Below, in pieces: positions 45,760 through 54,774 of a stretch of 64,000 bases of DNA. The notes under the pieces are model-generated. The model was not told the DNA's origin and ran no database searches. It worked only from the letters and a program-made list of their open reading frames with translations. Numbering within the stretch: position 1 is the first letter of the stretch; each line of letters opens with the position of its first letter. This DNA is from Hsuehochloa calcarea (Eukaryota > Streptophyta > Magnoliopsida > Poales > Poaceae): positions 29,787,662 to 29,851,661 of the forward strand of contig CM070604.1 of the NCBI GenBank assembly GCA_036346395.1, written 5' to 3'. The translations under genes and the position numbers were made by a program.

Positions 45760-46332
45760 TGATGTACTGTTTTTCTTCTTCTTCTTTTCTTCTTTTTCTT
45801 TTTTTCCATTGCCGACCGCTCGACTAAAAAAGGCCTTTGGCCGAAGGACTTCGGCCTGTTACCAGTGGAGCCCAAACAAAAGCGCACGCACTAGTTTCCC
45901 TTGGCGACGGCGGCTCCCGGCGATGGAGGCTGCCGCCAAGCGGTGTCGGCACAACCGAAGGCGGTGCTGCGTCGCGGCTCCAGGCGATGCGACGGTGGTG
46001 GCTCCCTGGCGGCAATGCGGCTCCAGGTGATGCGAGGAACGAGATGGCAACATCCCCTGATCCCAGCGGTGTTCGGGCAACCGAGCGGCGTCTAGGGGAC
46101 AACCTCTCGGGCGGAAGATGGATCTGGAGCAGCGGCGGTCGGATCCAGAGCGACGACAGCGTCCCTAGATGGAGTGGCGGCGGCTGATGAAGACACCAGG
46201 CGGCGACGGCGGCTGGAGAAAGAACCAACGGCGGCTTGGCGACGACAAGCGCAGTGGAGAAAAAGAGGACACAGGGAGGGTGGCGGCGGCTACAACAGGA
46301 AAAACCCTAACCCTAACCTCGATCGGATATTA
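45760..46332 (-). other. Unusual GC-rich leader of the copia element
   Basis: A pyrimidine run (45770-45806) is followed by about 480 bases rich in GGCGGC and GGCGAC trinucleotides up to about 46290, then ACCCTAACCCTAACC and the LTR. A leader this GC-rich is unusual for an element whose LTR is AT-rich. It may be captured host DNA, but no source gene was recognised. I found no clear Met primer site next to the LTR. Confidence 0.45.
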
Positions 46333-46440
46333 TGTTATGAATAGGGCTTGTATTCATTGTGAAGCTAATGGCCAATATATATACAAGTGCAGGTGTGGCA
46401 TATATATGTAAATAACTCTTTATACAATACACATCTAATA
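46333..46440 (-). repeat. 5' LTR of the short-LTR copia element
   Basis: It aligns with 42643-42751 (TGTTATGAATAG to CACATCTAATA), with several substitutions. That suggests an older insertion than the Tekay copies. Confidence 0.88.
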
Positions 46441-46445
46441 GATGG
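46441..46445. repeat. Target-site duplication GATGG, right copy
   Basis: This is the partner of 42638-42642. Confidence 0.88.
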
Positions 46446-46596
46446 ATCAAAAAATTGAACTAAAATCTCGGTCTATCTATAGAGATGAGTAAAGATTTTA
46501 GTCCAACCAAATAAGACCTAAGAGTATTTGAGAGGGGTGACCAACTTATTCTATGTGGTACTGGCTAAAACGACGAGTAATTTCGAACGGAGGGAG

Positions 46597-48516
46597 CATG
46601 TGATTCTAATTTAACCACCTAGCATCGTAATCCTTTGGCATGGCCATCACCGTGACTATCTTTTATATTTTAATTTAAATACGATACCAAGTGTTCATTG
46701 AAATCTACCCACGTCACTAAATATTACAAATTATAACTATAAATAACTTATCAACGACAACACATCTAGTGCAAAAGTATAATTCAGTGTAAAAGTATGA
46801 AAACCCCTCGATCCATTTATACGCTTTTGCGTAAAACCCCGACGTGACAGAATTTTCTCGCAGAAAAACCCCTCCACCTCCCATTGACCATTGTTCCCCT
46901 CTGTCTCACTATTTGACAGCTCCGCACGTTGTTGTGGACTGCAAGAGGCATTGAAAATACACATTTTGTGATTCTGCAGAAAACATTAAGAACACTATCG
47001 CACGGTATGAAGATCAATATATTTAATATAAACTTCAAATGGTTAAATAGTTTTCGGTTGTCACGGGCAACCGACTGGATTTAATGTTGAAAAAGGTTCT
47101 AAAAGCAAGATATCACATGGCATGGAACTAACCACATGGCATGGAACTAACCATCAACATGTCAACTGGAGCAACTGGCAAGGCCAAGAAAGCATCAGCA
47201 TGGAAATATAATTCTGCTCTACAAAGAAAGCTGTGCTCAGCCACAATTAATTAGCCCAATAAGTATATACTAACCATGATTAACATTAAGCTTTGTGCAA
47301 GGAACATATTATTGCTTTCTCCTGTCGTTATAACAACATTGTGAGAAACACTCGCCGGAGTGGTGGGCAACTGATCATGCCCTTAACCCAGCGGCGTAGG
47401 CGTGGGGGTTAAAAACATGATTATCTAGTCCCATGGGATCATTCTTACAAATTTTTCGTTTCTTTCTATAATTTTACATGAATTTTCACTTGTATTGAAT
47501 GGTTTTGCAAAAAAAATGTTGTAGACCCCACAACTTTTTAACGTTGTAGACCCACAACTTTTTAACGTGGCTCCGCCACTGCCTCATGTAATCCAAGCAT
47601 GTAATCCAAGCATGTAATAAAAAAAATCCATTTATACAGTTCCATCATGTAATCCAAGCATTACCACATCAACATGTTTTTTCTCCATGCACACATGGTC
47701 GACGACTGATCCAAGTGCAAATTTGTTGGACAAATTTAAGCAACATAGGTGGAATTCCAGGAGGCGAGGCAGCCAATGGTTACTGGTAAGAGCCATCACC
47801 ATACGGATCTCTTCCTCGTCTTGCTTATACCTGTACCAGTACCAGTACCTATATATATCATATATGGCTAGCTAATGGCTGTATCACACAGCCCAAATCA
47901 AACAAACAACAGAAATACCATAAAAATCTATTCCGGAGTATATCCAAGTAATCACACACCAACGTGAAGCAATTAGGGAAAGAACGCAGGGGACGGGACG
48001 GCAAGGACGCGAGCTCGTGTGCATGTCATGGGGACGACCGGCCTCATAGGTAGGCACAGGCGGCAATCTGCTCCGTAGCCCTATGCGCTGGCACCGCCGC
48101 CGCCGGTGGTAGGAGCTTGAATTAGCTAGCCCAGGTGGGAAGGAGTCGAGGGGAAAGACGATCGGACGATGCTCGATGTAGTAAATGGTGGGGCGCATGG
48201 AGGAGAATAAAAGGGCATACGCCCGACTTCTGAGATGCCCGCAATCGATTCTTCGTACGCATGCGCCGGTTCGCTCGCCGCTGGTCGAAGGAACGAAGGT
48301 GACATCCGGGGAAAGAAGATGAGCTGATTTCATCAAAATCTGGACGCCAATGTTCGATCCAGCGGCCAGAAAGGAAGGGGTTGGCTTGGTCTGATTTGAG
48401 GCAAAGCTGTGATATCCTAGTTTAATCCAACGGACAGAGTAATTTGTGATGACGTGGCTAACTCATAACCAAGATAATTAGTGTTTACTGCAGTTAGTGG
48501 GATTTCTTGTTTAGTA
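46597..48516. other. Intergenic DNA with small repeats, no recognised gene
   Basis: AT-rich sequence. Short duplications occur: GTTGTAGACCC with ACAACTTTTTAACG twice at 47517-47566, a CATGTAATCCAAG unit repeated at 47583-47612 and again near 47645, and ACCAGT repeats at 47832-47848. The minus frame 47884-48336 (150 residues) has no recognisable domain. Confidence 0.5.
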
Positions 48517-48525
48517 TTTATTATA
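48517..48525. repeat. 9-base target duplication TTTATTATA, first copy
   Basis: TTTATTATA stands directly before GGGGTGAGTAGC. Exact copies stand at 49377-49385 and 50283-50291. Nine bases is the usual target duplication of Mutator-like transposons. Confidence 0.75.
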
Positions 48526-49376
48526 GGGGTGAGTAGCATCCGGACGTTCCCATCATACGCTCACCCCACCCGTTATATTTGACTTAAGACATCGACCTCA
48601 GTTGTTCGATTTGGTGCAACAAAAAAACCTAGAAGTGCAATAATTAGTTTACAAGTTTGCAACAATTCTTGACCCGAATGCAACAAACACGAAGTAAACG
48701 TTCGATCTGCTAACAAAAAACCTCAACAAAAACTAATAGCGAGCGTAACAATGATTACTAAGCCTGCAACAAAAGCAGTACCAAGATGAGGAGACGAGAT
48801 TGGATGAGGATAGGAGACGGTGGCCCGATGCCTCATTGCTGGCGCTAGTCGAAGGAGGAGGAGGCCACCAGCTCATGCCTTGTCTTTAGTAGGCTCGAAT
48901 CTGAATGATCCGAACTACACCTCGTCATCGGTCATGTCGCTTGTCTTCCAATAGGCCAGCAGCCTCAAGTCCTCTGCTCATCGTACGTTGCCCTGACTCC
49001 TCTAGTCATCGCCTTGCACGTCGTTGCATGCCCTCTCCTCGCCAAACCCGAGAGAAAAGGAAGAGAGATGGAAGGAAGGAGGTAGGGAAGGAGAGGGACG
49101 ACCGTGGCTCCGGTAGGAGGCTCCGGCGACGAGCTCTGCCACCGGCAAGCCACCATAGGGGTGGTCTCGAGTAAGCAAGGTAGGGGTTGGGAGTTTAGAG
49201 AGAAGGCATGTTGTGCTAATGGCGGAATGGGTGGGAGAGAGAAAATGAGTAGATGAGGAGTAACACTAACAACAATAATTGAAAAGGGGAATAGGAGTAA
49301 TGGATAAGGAATAGGAAGCATAGTAAGCGTCTGATGACTTGTAACTGCGTCGGACGTACACGTCCTATCATTTTCC
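48526..49376. mobile_element. Mutator-like element 1, non-autonomous
   Basis: Flanked by TTTATTATA on both sides. The left terminus reads GGGGTGAGTAGCATCCGGACGT. The right terminus, reversed, reads GGAAAATGATAGGACGTG with TACGTCC following. The two share GG, TAG and ACGT in similar positions, a weak terminal inverted repeat. Subterminal TGCAACA motifs occur at about 48616, 48659 and 48769. The inside includes a GC-rich section (48820-49180) with no recognised gene. There is no transposase. Confidence 0.6.
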
Positions 49377-49385
49377 TTTATTATA
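49377..49385. repeat. 9-base target duplication TTTATTATA, middle copy
   Basis: It lies exactly between the right end of element 1 and the left end of element 2 and is shared by both. Confidence 0.75.
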
Positions 49386-49589
49386 GGGTAATGATACTAT
49401 ACATACGTACGTCGTATCATACATGCCACTACCTGAGTGAGTCGCTTGACGCCTCGCCAACCACTCATTTTTCACTTTCCCCACCTGCGCTATCTATCTG
49501 GCTCATTTCACTTTCTTCCTTTCTTCCCCTACGCCCTCACCTTCAATCTCGGGGTTTAGGGGTACCCGTCCTATGGCTCTCGCCGCTGC

Positions 49590-49977
49590 GTGCAAGTGCG
49601 CCGCAGCTGCCTCTCGGTGGTGGCCATGCAGATGGGCCCGCAGAAGCCGTCACTGTCGTCCCAGACGGGGGATGAGTTGGACGCGCTACAGAATCTGCTG
49701 AAGCGGGAGTACACGTACGGGTTCGTGTCCGACTTTGAGTCCTCCATCCCCAAGGGGCTCTCGGAGGCCACCATCCGCTGTATCTCGGAGCTCAAGGTGG
49801 AGCCAACGTGGATGCTGGACTTTCGACTCGCCGCCTACTGCCGCCTCCTGACCATGGCGGAACCCACCTAGAGCAACAACATGTACGACCGTTGGACCGC
49901 CAATCCATCTACTACTACTCCGCACCCAAGACCAGGACCAAGCTCTACAGCCTCGACGAGGTCCACCCAGAGACTCG
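49590..49977 (+). pseudogene. Captured fragment of plastid SufB (Fe-S cluster scaffold) gene
   Basis: The frame reads GDELDALQNLLKREYTYGFV, FESSIPKGLSEATIRCISEL and EPTWMLDFRLAAYCRLLTM, closely resembling the N-terminal part of plant SufB (ABCI8), which assembles Fe-S clusters in plastids with SufC and SufD. Upstream VRRSCLSVVAMQ may be the end of the transit peptide. A TAG at 49869-49871 replaces the Trp expected after EPT. After a frameshift the text resumes YYYSAPKTRTKLYSLDEVHP (49910-49970). A splice-donor string, GTAAGT, follows at 49978, so intron DNA seems to be included. Only about a quarter of SufB is present. It is not functional. Confidence 0.85.
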
Positions 49978-50078
49978 GTAAGTTATCCTCTGTTGTGTCT
50001 AATTCTGATGTTGCAGTCCGGTGAAAACAATGTTGCGGCCTGTTGAAAACAATGTTGTATACTATTTTTTGAAATGTT

Positions 50079-50144
50079 GCATATGTAGAAAAAAAATATT
50101 GCATCTGTAGAAAAAAAATATTGTATTTGTAGAAAAAATATTGC
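50079..50144 (+). repeat. Three tandem units of about 22 bases in element 2
   Basis: ATNTGTAGAAAAAAAATATTG is repeated three times with slight length change. Single TGTTGCA or TGTTGTA motifs lie on either side. Confidence 0.75.
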
Positions 50145-50282
50145 ATAATGTTCACAGTGATATTGCAATTTTTTTCAACACATTTTTTTCTCCAAATACT
50201 TTGTTTTGATTTGTGATGTTGCAACCGTTATTCGAAGATATTGTATTTCGGACCATAGAAGCTCCCACCCGTAAGGCACCCC

Positions 50283-50291
50283 TTTATTATA
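50283..50291. repeat. 9-base target duplication TTTATTATA, third copy
   Basis: It stands directly after CACCCC, the right end of element 2. Confidence 0.75.
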
Positions 50292-51754
50292 TTATAGGAT
50301 TCGTATCTTGCCCAATCACATTCCCCTCACACCCCAATAGAGTGGCAAGGGTTATAGATAGGGCTGTTAGGCATCGCCCCAACGGCCAGCGCTGCCCTCC
50401 ATGCCCGGCGGACCATGCCACTACCTCCCTCCGTCCCAAGGTGAGCGGCGGCCAAGGCCCTGAGGCGACAACATCCGCTGAATATGCGTCTACAGCTTAC
50501 CCCTTGTCCTGCAGCTAGCAACATCTTGTCCTGCTTGTTTCTTGCTAAACTCCTTGTTGTCCTGTGCAGCATGCTCCATGCAAACCATAGGTTGAAATCT
50601 AGGGGTGGATGGTGCCTCGGCGAGTCAATCCCGCTTGTTGGCGCGAGGCCGATTGCCGGCGAGAAGGGCCGATGGAGAGATGGATGTGTTAGAATTGGGT
50701 CCATAAGTGTAAAGGTTCATTCATTCTTGAAATTTGAAAGCATGTATGGTTTAGTCCATATTGCCAAGCCAAATGGTGGGAGAGCAATTTATAAGATAGA
50801 GTCATTGCCACCCTTTGAAACATATGACACATGACATGGGGTGATATGAGGAGGGCTATAGCTAAAGTCACACACACATGTACGCACGTGCACACGTGTA
50901 CTCACATGGTAATCGCGTGAACTGTGACTTACAACGTGTGACCGTGCATCTCTCTCATCTTTTAGACTGGTTAGACTAGTGTGGTTGAAACGCTGTAATC
51001 GAATAAAGTAGTCAAAATGTAGTGGTCGAAAAATACTAGTTGGATCCATAGACCAGTGTGGTCAAAATAAAGTGGTCAAAACACAGTGGTCGAGTCCATA
51101 GACCAGTATGGTTGAAATAATGTGGTTGAAATAATACGGTCGAAATACATTGGTCGAAATTGTAGACCAGTGTGTAATCAGGAACTGAAAAACACTGCTT
51201 AATTACCATTAATTAGTTTTGAATTAGCAGTTACCAGTGGTTTAATGCGCGTTTTATTATACAGTTGCTAGAGAGTAATTATCTCAACCTTTAAAAAGAT
51301 CTGAAGACGTGTAGACTAGAGATTGAATTGATTCATTATCTGTCGAACTAAGTCATGTCTTCTCCTCGGCGTGCACCAGGAAGGAAGGTGAGCGGGTATC
51401 TCTGAACCATTGTCGCGGAGTTCACTTGCACGGGGCAGCAATAAGGTTTTTGGGCAGCACATCTACGCGACCACTCACTTCACTGCTTCAACTACGTTCT
51501 GCATTGCTTCGAGTCTATGTTGCTTCATGTTCTTTATCAAGTCCGACTGTAAGTTAGTTGTGTGGCCAAACTACATTATGTTATAATCCTATTATTATGT
51601 ATGTTCGAGGTGCAATGAGTTGCATGTTGTTAGTATTGTTTTATGCATTTTTAGTTTTATGTAATATTTGCCTCATAATAAAATCTGGAATTAAAATATT
51701 GTTCATATTTTCAACAATCCAGAAACCTTAATGTGGACATTTTGTGATTCGGCA
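50292..51754. other. Intergenic DNA, partly tandem, possible leader or LTR of the downstream copia
   Basis: Contains a GC-rich patch (50340-50470), a CA/GT-rich stretch (50865-50905) and the degenerate repeat at 50965-51176. The 5' LTR of the copia element at 51755 should lie here, but I could not fix its ends because the 3' LTR is outside the window. Confidence 0.45.
50965..51176 (+). repeat. Degenerate tandem repeat with AGACCAGTGTGGT core
   Basis: AGACTAGTGTGG (50974), CATAGACCAGTGTGG (51047), CATAGACCAGTATGG (51097) and TGTAGACCAGTGTG (51161) recur every 50-75 bases, separated by AGTGGTCGAAA-type motifs. No coding potential is seen. Confidence 0.65.
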
Positions 51755-52722
51755 ATGGCTTGTACTTCTGATGCTATGAAACTTGAGAGGTTTCTGGTCA
51801 GAACTTTAGTAAATGGCAGACAAGGGTCAAGTTTTGGCTCATATCTTTGGGGTTGTGGTGGGTGATCCATCCACAATATTCATTTACAATTTAACAGACC
51901 ATGCGGTTCGACACAGATAACAATACAACCCTTGGATGCATACTGATCATATTAGCAGATCAGCTATATGATGTGTACATGGACTTCAAGCCTACCACAT
52001 AGTTGTTGATGCACTAAAGCACAAATATGTGGAAGCTGAGGTTGGTTGCTGGTTCTACATGTGAATAATTCTTTGACTACAACATGATGATGCTAAGTCA
52101 ATAGTTGCACAGGCTCATAGGCTTCAGCTATTGGTCGGCGAGATTGCACATTTGGGTTCTGTTTTGTCTCATAAGTTTATGGCTACGGGCATTGTTGCCA
52201 AACTTCTTGCTTTTTGTCATAACTTTGCCACTAGCTTAAAGCACAAGAGGGAAGCGATATCAATTAAGGATTTCATTGGCGCCCTTTACGTGGAAGAAAA
52301 TGCAAGAGCAAAAGATGCACCAACCACTTTCAGTCAGAATAATCAGATCAATGCAAATGTCGAGAAAAGATATGGCAAAAACTGGCTTTAAACCAAATAA
52401 GATAACTAACTTTGAGAAGAAAACAGAGAAAATGAACATGAGGAGCATCATCTGCTTTGTATGTGAAAAAAATGGTCATATGGCAAAATATTATCGTTTC
52501 CACAATAGCAAGGATGCTGAACAGCCAAAGAAAAATGTTGTCAACGTGATCATAGGTGGGGTCTCAATAGGAGGGTATGGTAATTCACCTGTTGTTTTTT
52601 TAGTAAGTCAATCCGCTGATTGGTGGGTTGATATTGGAGCTAATGTTCACGTATGTTATGATATTTCCTTATTTTCTTCTTATCAGGTAGTCGAGGATTC
52701 CTCCGTTATGTGTATCTATTGA
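51755..52722 (+). pseudogene. Copia gag and protease start, degraded
   Basis: The ATG at 51755 gives MACTSDAMKLERF. Gag text continues in other frames with VKFWLISLGLWWV, DQLYDVYMDFK and, from 52131, VGEIAHLGSVLSHKFM and FATSLKHKREAISIKDFIGA, a UBN2-type copia gag. The knuckle reads CFVCEKNGHMAKYY, so the last Cys is Tyr. Protease starts WWVDIGANVHVC, where the active-site DTG or DSG is DIG. The coding text breaks off after LFSSYQV and joins integrase DNA. Confidence 0.82.
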
Positions 52723-52867
52723 AAACAAAAGATGAAGCTTTAAATTACTTTAAAATTTATAAGGCAAGAAATATTTTCTAACTCTTATTGATGATGCATC
52801 ACGATATTGTTATGTGTATCTATTGAAAACAAAAGATGAAGCTTTAAATTACTTTAAAATTTATAAG
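52705..52867 (+). repeat. 104-base offset direct duplication inside integrase
   Basis: A 59-base segment beginning GTTATGTGTATCTATTG is present at 52705-52763 and again, identical, at 52809-52867. The first copy is fused to the truncated protease. Confidence 0.85.
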
Positions 52868-53200
52868 ACCGAGGTTGAGAACCAACTAGAAAAGAAAATT
52901 AAGATACTAAGATCTGATCGTGAATGAGAGTATATCTCTCATGAATTCTTCCAATTCTGTTATGAACATGGAATAGTCCACGAAGTTACACCACTATACT
53001 CACCCCCAATTAAACGGGGTAGTTGGAGGAAAAACCGAACACTAACAGACTTAGTGAATGCCATGTTGGAGAGTGTCGATATGCCTAATATGTGGTGGTG
53101 GGGAAGCTATATCGACATCAATTTTTGTCCTAAACAGAGTAATCACTAAAAGATATGAGATTATCCGTATGAGGGATAGAAGGGGAGAAAACACAATGAT
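52764..53200 (+). pseudogene. Copia integrase fragment
   Basis: The text reads TLIDDASRYCYVYLLKTKDE, KTEVENQLEKKIKILRSDR and FFQFCYEHGIVHEVTPLYSP, then NAMLESVDMPNMWW. This is the catalytic core from the first Asp (IDDAS) through the second (RSDR); the Glu region is damaged near 53010. The zinc finger and the region before it are deleted. Multiple frame changes and stops follow. Confidence 0.8.
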
Positions 53201-53245
53201 AATTTTCTGTGAACATGGGAGTGTTAGGCAAAAGTCAAGATACCA

Positions 53246-53850
53246 TTGCAGAAAAGGAGAAAGCTTGAACCTAAAACAATCAATTGTATTTTACTCGAAT
53301 ATGATAACACAATAATGGAGTCCATATATATTTTATTTTTTAAGGATATTTATCCTATGAAAACTACATGCAGTACTTCTCGAACTGAGGATAATCAAAC
53401 CATGAATAATAGTAATTTTGAACCTACTACTATCTTTGAACAAATGAGTGACATACCACTAGTCTTTGATATTCCTGATGAAGATAACAATTTAGTCGAA
53501 GAGGCTCCTCGCAAGAGCAAGCGGCAAAGGGTTGAGAAAACCTTTGGGAAAACTTTATTGTATACCTCATGGATGATGTACCAAAAACTCTTTTAGAGTC
53601 TTATGCATTACCTGATGCTGAGTATTGGAAAGAGGTAGTCCATAGCGAGATGGATTCCATCATGGCTAACGGGACTTAGGAGATCACTGATCATCCTAGC
53701 GGGTGCAAACTTGTTGGATGCAAGTGGATCTTTAAAAAGAAAAGAAGGGCAGACGGTACTATTGATAAGTATAAGGCAAGACTTGTGGTCAAGGGTTATA
53801 CCTAGAAAGAAGGTGATGATTATTTTGATACTTACTCTCCTGTTGCCAGA
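53246..53850 (+). pseudogene. Copia RT start, interrupted
   Basis: After the integrase linker (SKRQRVEKTFG, 53520) the RT begins with ALPDAEYWKEVVHSEMDSIM, GCKLVGCKWIFKKKRRADGT, YKARLVVKGYT and YFDTYSPVAR. TAG codons appear after GT and GYT. The coding sequence ends at PVAR because of the insertion, and continues with LTT at 63883. Confidence 0.85.
53846..53850. repeat. Target-site duplication CCAGA, left copy
   Basis: CCAGA precedes the LTR at 53851 and recurs at 63878-63882 after the right LTR. With one copy removed, the host RT reads through correctly. Confidence 0.95.
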
Positions 53851-54714
53851 TGTGGATATCATGGGAATATACTCCAGATCTTAGGATGATGTGACAATTG
53901 GCAATGGTGTTTACGGTTTGTCGTTTCACGAGTTTTCAACAAAGCTACGAGCATTACGATGCGGGCGGTCCGCCCGTCCTAGCACGTGTCCGATCAGGTC
54001 CCAAATCGGTCGGACCGGCCATGTCGTGGCGCTCGGACCGGTGTGACCTAAAGTGATCAAAACGAGTTGGGCCAAAAATAGGTGTTGTAGGCAAGTGAGG
54101 GGATCCCAATGCACTTGGTCTCATGATTTTTGGAGTCTCCAGTAAAAAGTTCTATTCGTTTTTAATTTCCAGAAAGTTTCGGAATTTCAGGGCATGAATT
54201 TCGACTAAGTCCTAGGGCGGTCCGGCCGCTCACGGAGCGGTCCGATCGGCCAAGCCATGGCGGTCGACCGGCCACATGGAGCGGTCGGGCCGGATTGACT
54301 TGAACGTCGGCCAACCGTGGCGATGTTGTTTTGTTAGGTCAAAGTCATTGGTATCGTGGCATATGGTTTGCATGATGCATGTTTTGACTAACATGGGTCA
54401 AGTTGTGAAGAACTTGTTCCCGAATTCGTGTTTACTTGTCTATGGTTGTGCAGGTTGCTTGGTGGTCAACGACGGTCAACGGCGAGGAGGATCGGGACTA
54501 GACTTGGAGAGTTGAGGTTGCAATCTTAGTTGTTTTTGTTATTTTGCTTAGGGGACTTAATTGGATTCAATACTAGTCTTCCGTTGTACTGGTATATTGA
54601 TCTTCATAGCTTCCTAATAGCTATTGGAGTGAAATTGTGTTGAATTCATTATTTGGGAAAAAGTGAGTGTGCTCCTATTCACCCCCCCCCTCTAGTCGCC
54701 TTTTCGGTCCAACA
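53851..54714 (+). repeat. 5' LTR of the Sirevirus-like element, internally deleted
   Basis: It starts TGTGGATATCATGGGAATAT and ends TTTTCGGTCCAACA. It matches the two ends of the 3' LTR, but after GAGAGTTGAGGT it jumps to TGCAATCTTAG; the intervening part of the 3' LTR (about 62735-63685), including the TATA box, is missing. It also carries clustered CGGTCCGACCGG-like motifs at 53950-54300. Confidence 0.93.
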
Positions 54715-54716
54715 AG

Positions 54717-54728
54717 TGGTATCAGAGC
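54717..54728 (+). other. Primer binding site of the Sirevirus-like element
   Basis: TGGTATCAGAGC lies two bases after the LTR end. It fits the initiator Met tRNA. Confidence 0.93.
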
Positions 54729-54774
54729 CCGGTTAGTTCACTCTTGATCTTAACCGGTCACTGAACTTTAGGCG

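Larger units (their letters stand above)
42643..46440 (-). mobile_element. Ty1/copia element with short LTRs, internally deleted
   Basis: LTRs of about 109 bases (42643-42751 and 46333-46440) flanked by GATGG enclose minus-strand gag, a remnant of integrase, RT and RNase H. Protease and almost all of integrase are missing, so the internal part is only about 3.6 kb. The short LTRs resemble small-LTR copia types such as the Ale/Retrofit group or Tos17-like elements; this placement is tentative. The right LTR ends TAATA where the left ends TAACA. Confidence 0.88.
42300..46596. mobile_element. Possible Stowaway-type MITE split by a copia insertion
   Basis: The left end reads CTCCGTCCGTTCC after a TA (42298-42299). 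The right end, in reverse complement, reads CTCCCTCCGTTCG (up to 46596), followed by CA. These are Stowaway-like termini, and removal of the copia element leaves about 494 bases between them. That is longer than most Stowaways, and the left half is unusually GC-rich (42340-42540). The two ends may instead belong to different elements. Confidence 0.35.
49386..50282. mobile_element. Mutator-like element 2 carrying a SufB fragment (Pack-MULE)
   Basis: It starts GGGTAATGATACTATACATA and ends, in reverse complement, GGGGTGCCTTACGGG. The left terminus resembles the reversed right terminus of element 1 more than its own right end. Exact 9-base TTTATTATA copies flank it. It contains part of a host SufB gene (49590-49977) and, towards the right, TGTTGCA-rich DNA with a short tandem array. 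No transposase is present, as expected of a Pack-MULE. Confidence 0.65.
51755..53850 (+). mobile_element. Decayed Ty1/copia element, left part (continues at 63883)
   Basis: Plus-strand gag, protease start, integrase and RT start follow in order. The RT stops at CCTGTTGCCAGA, where a Sirevirus-like element inserted, and resumes at 63883. The element runs past the window end. It has many stop codons and deletions and is clearly old. Confidence 0.85.

Noticed and set aside
46304..46318. Telomere-like ACCCTAACCCTAACC
   Set aside because: Only about two and a half units, inside the leader of a copia element. AACCCTAA strings are common by chance in plant leaders.
47884..48336. 150-residue minus frame in intergenic DNA
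   Set aside because: No recognisable domain, no gene structure and unremarkable composition; a chance frame is more likely.
50327..50704. 125-residue minus frame next to the Mutator-like elements
   Set aside because: No recognisable motif, and overlapping frames on the other strand are of similar length.
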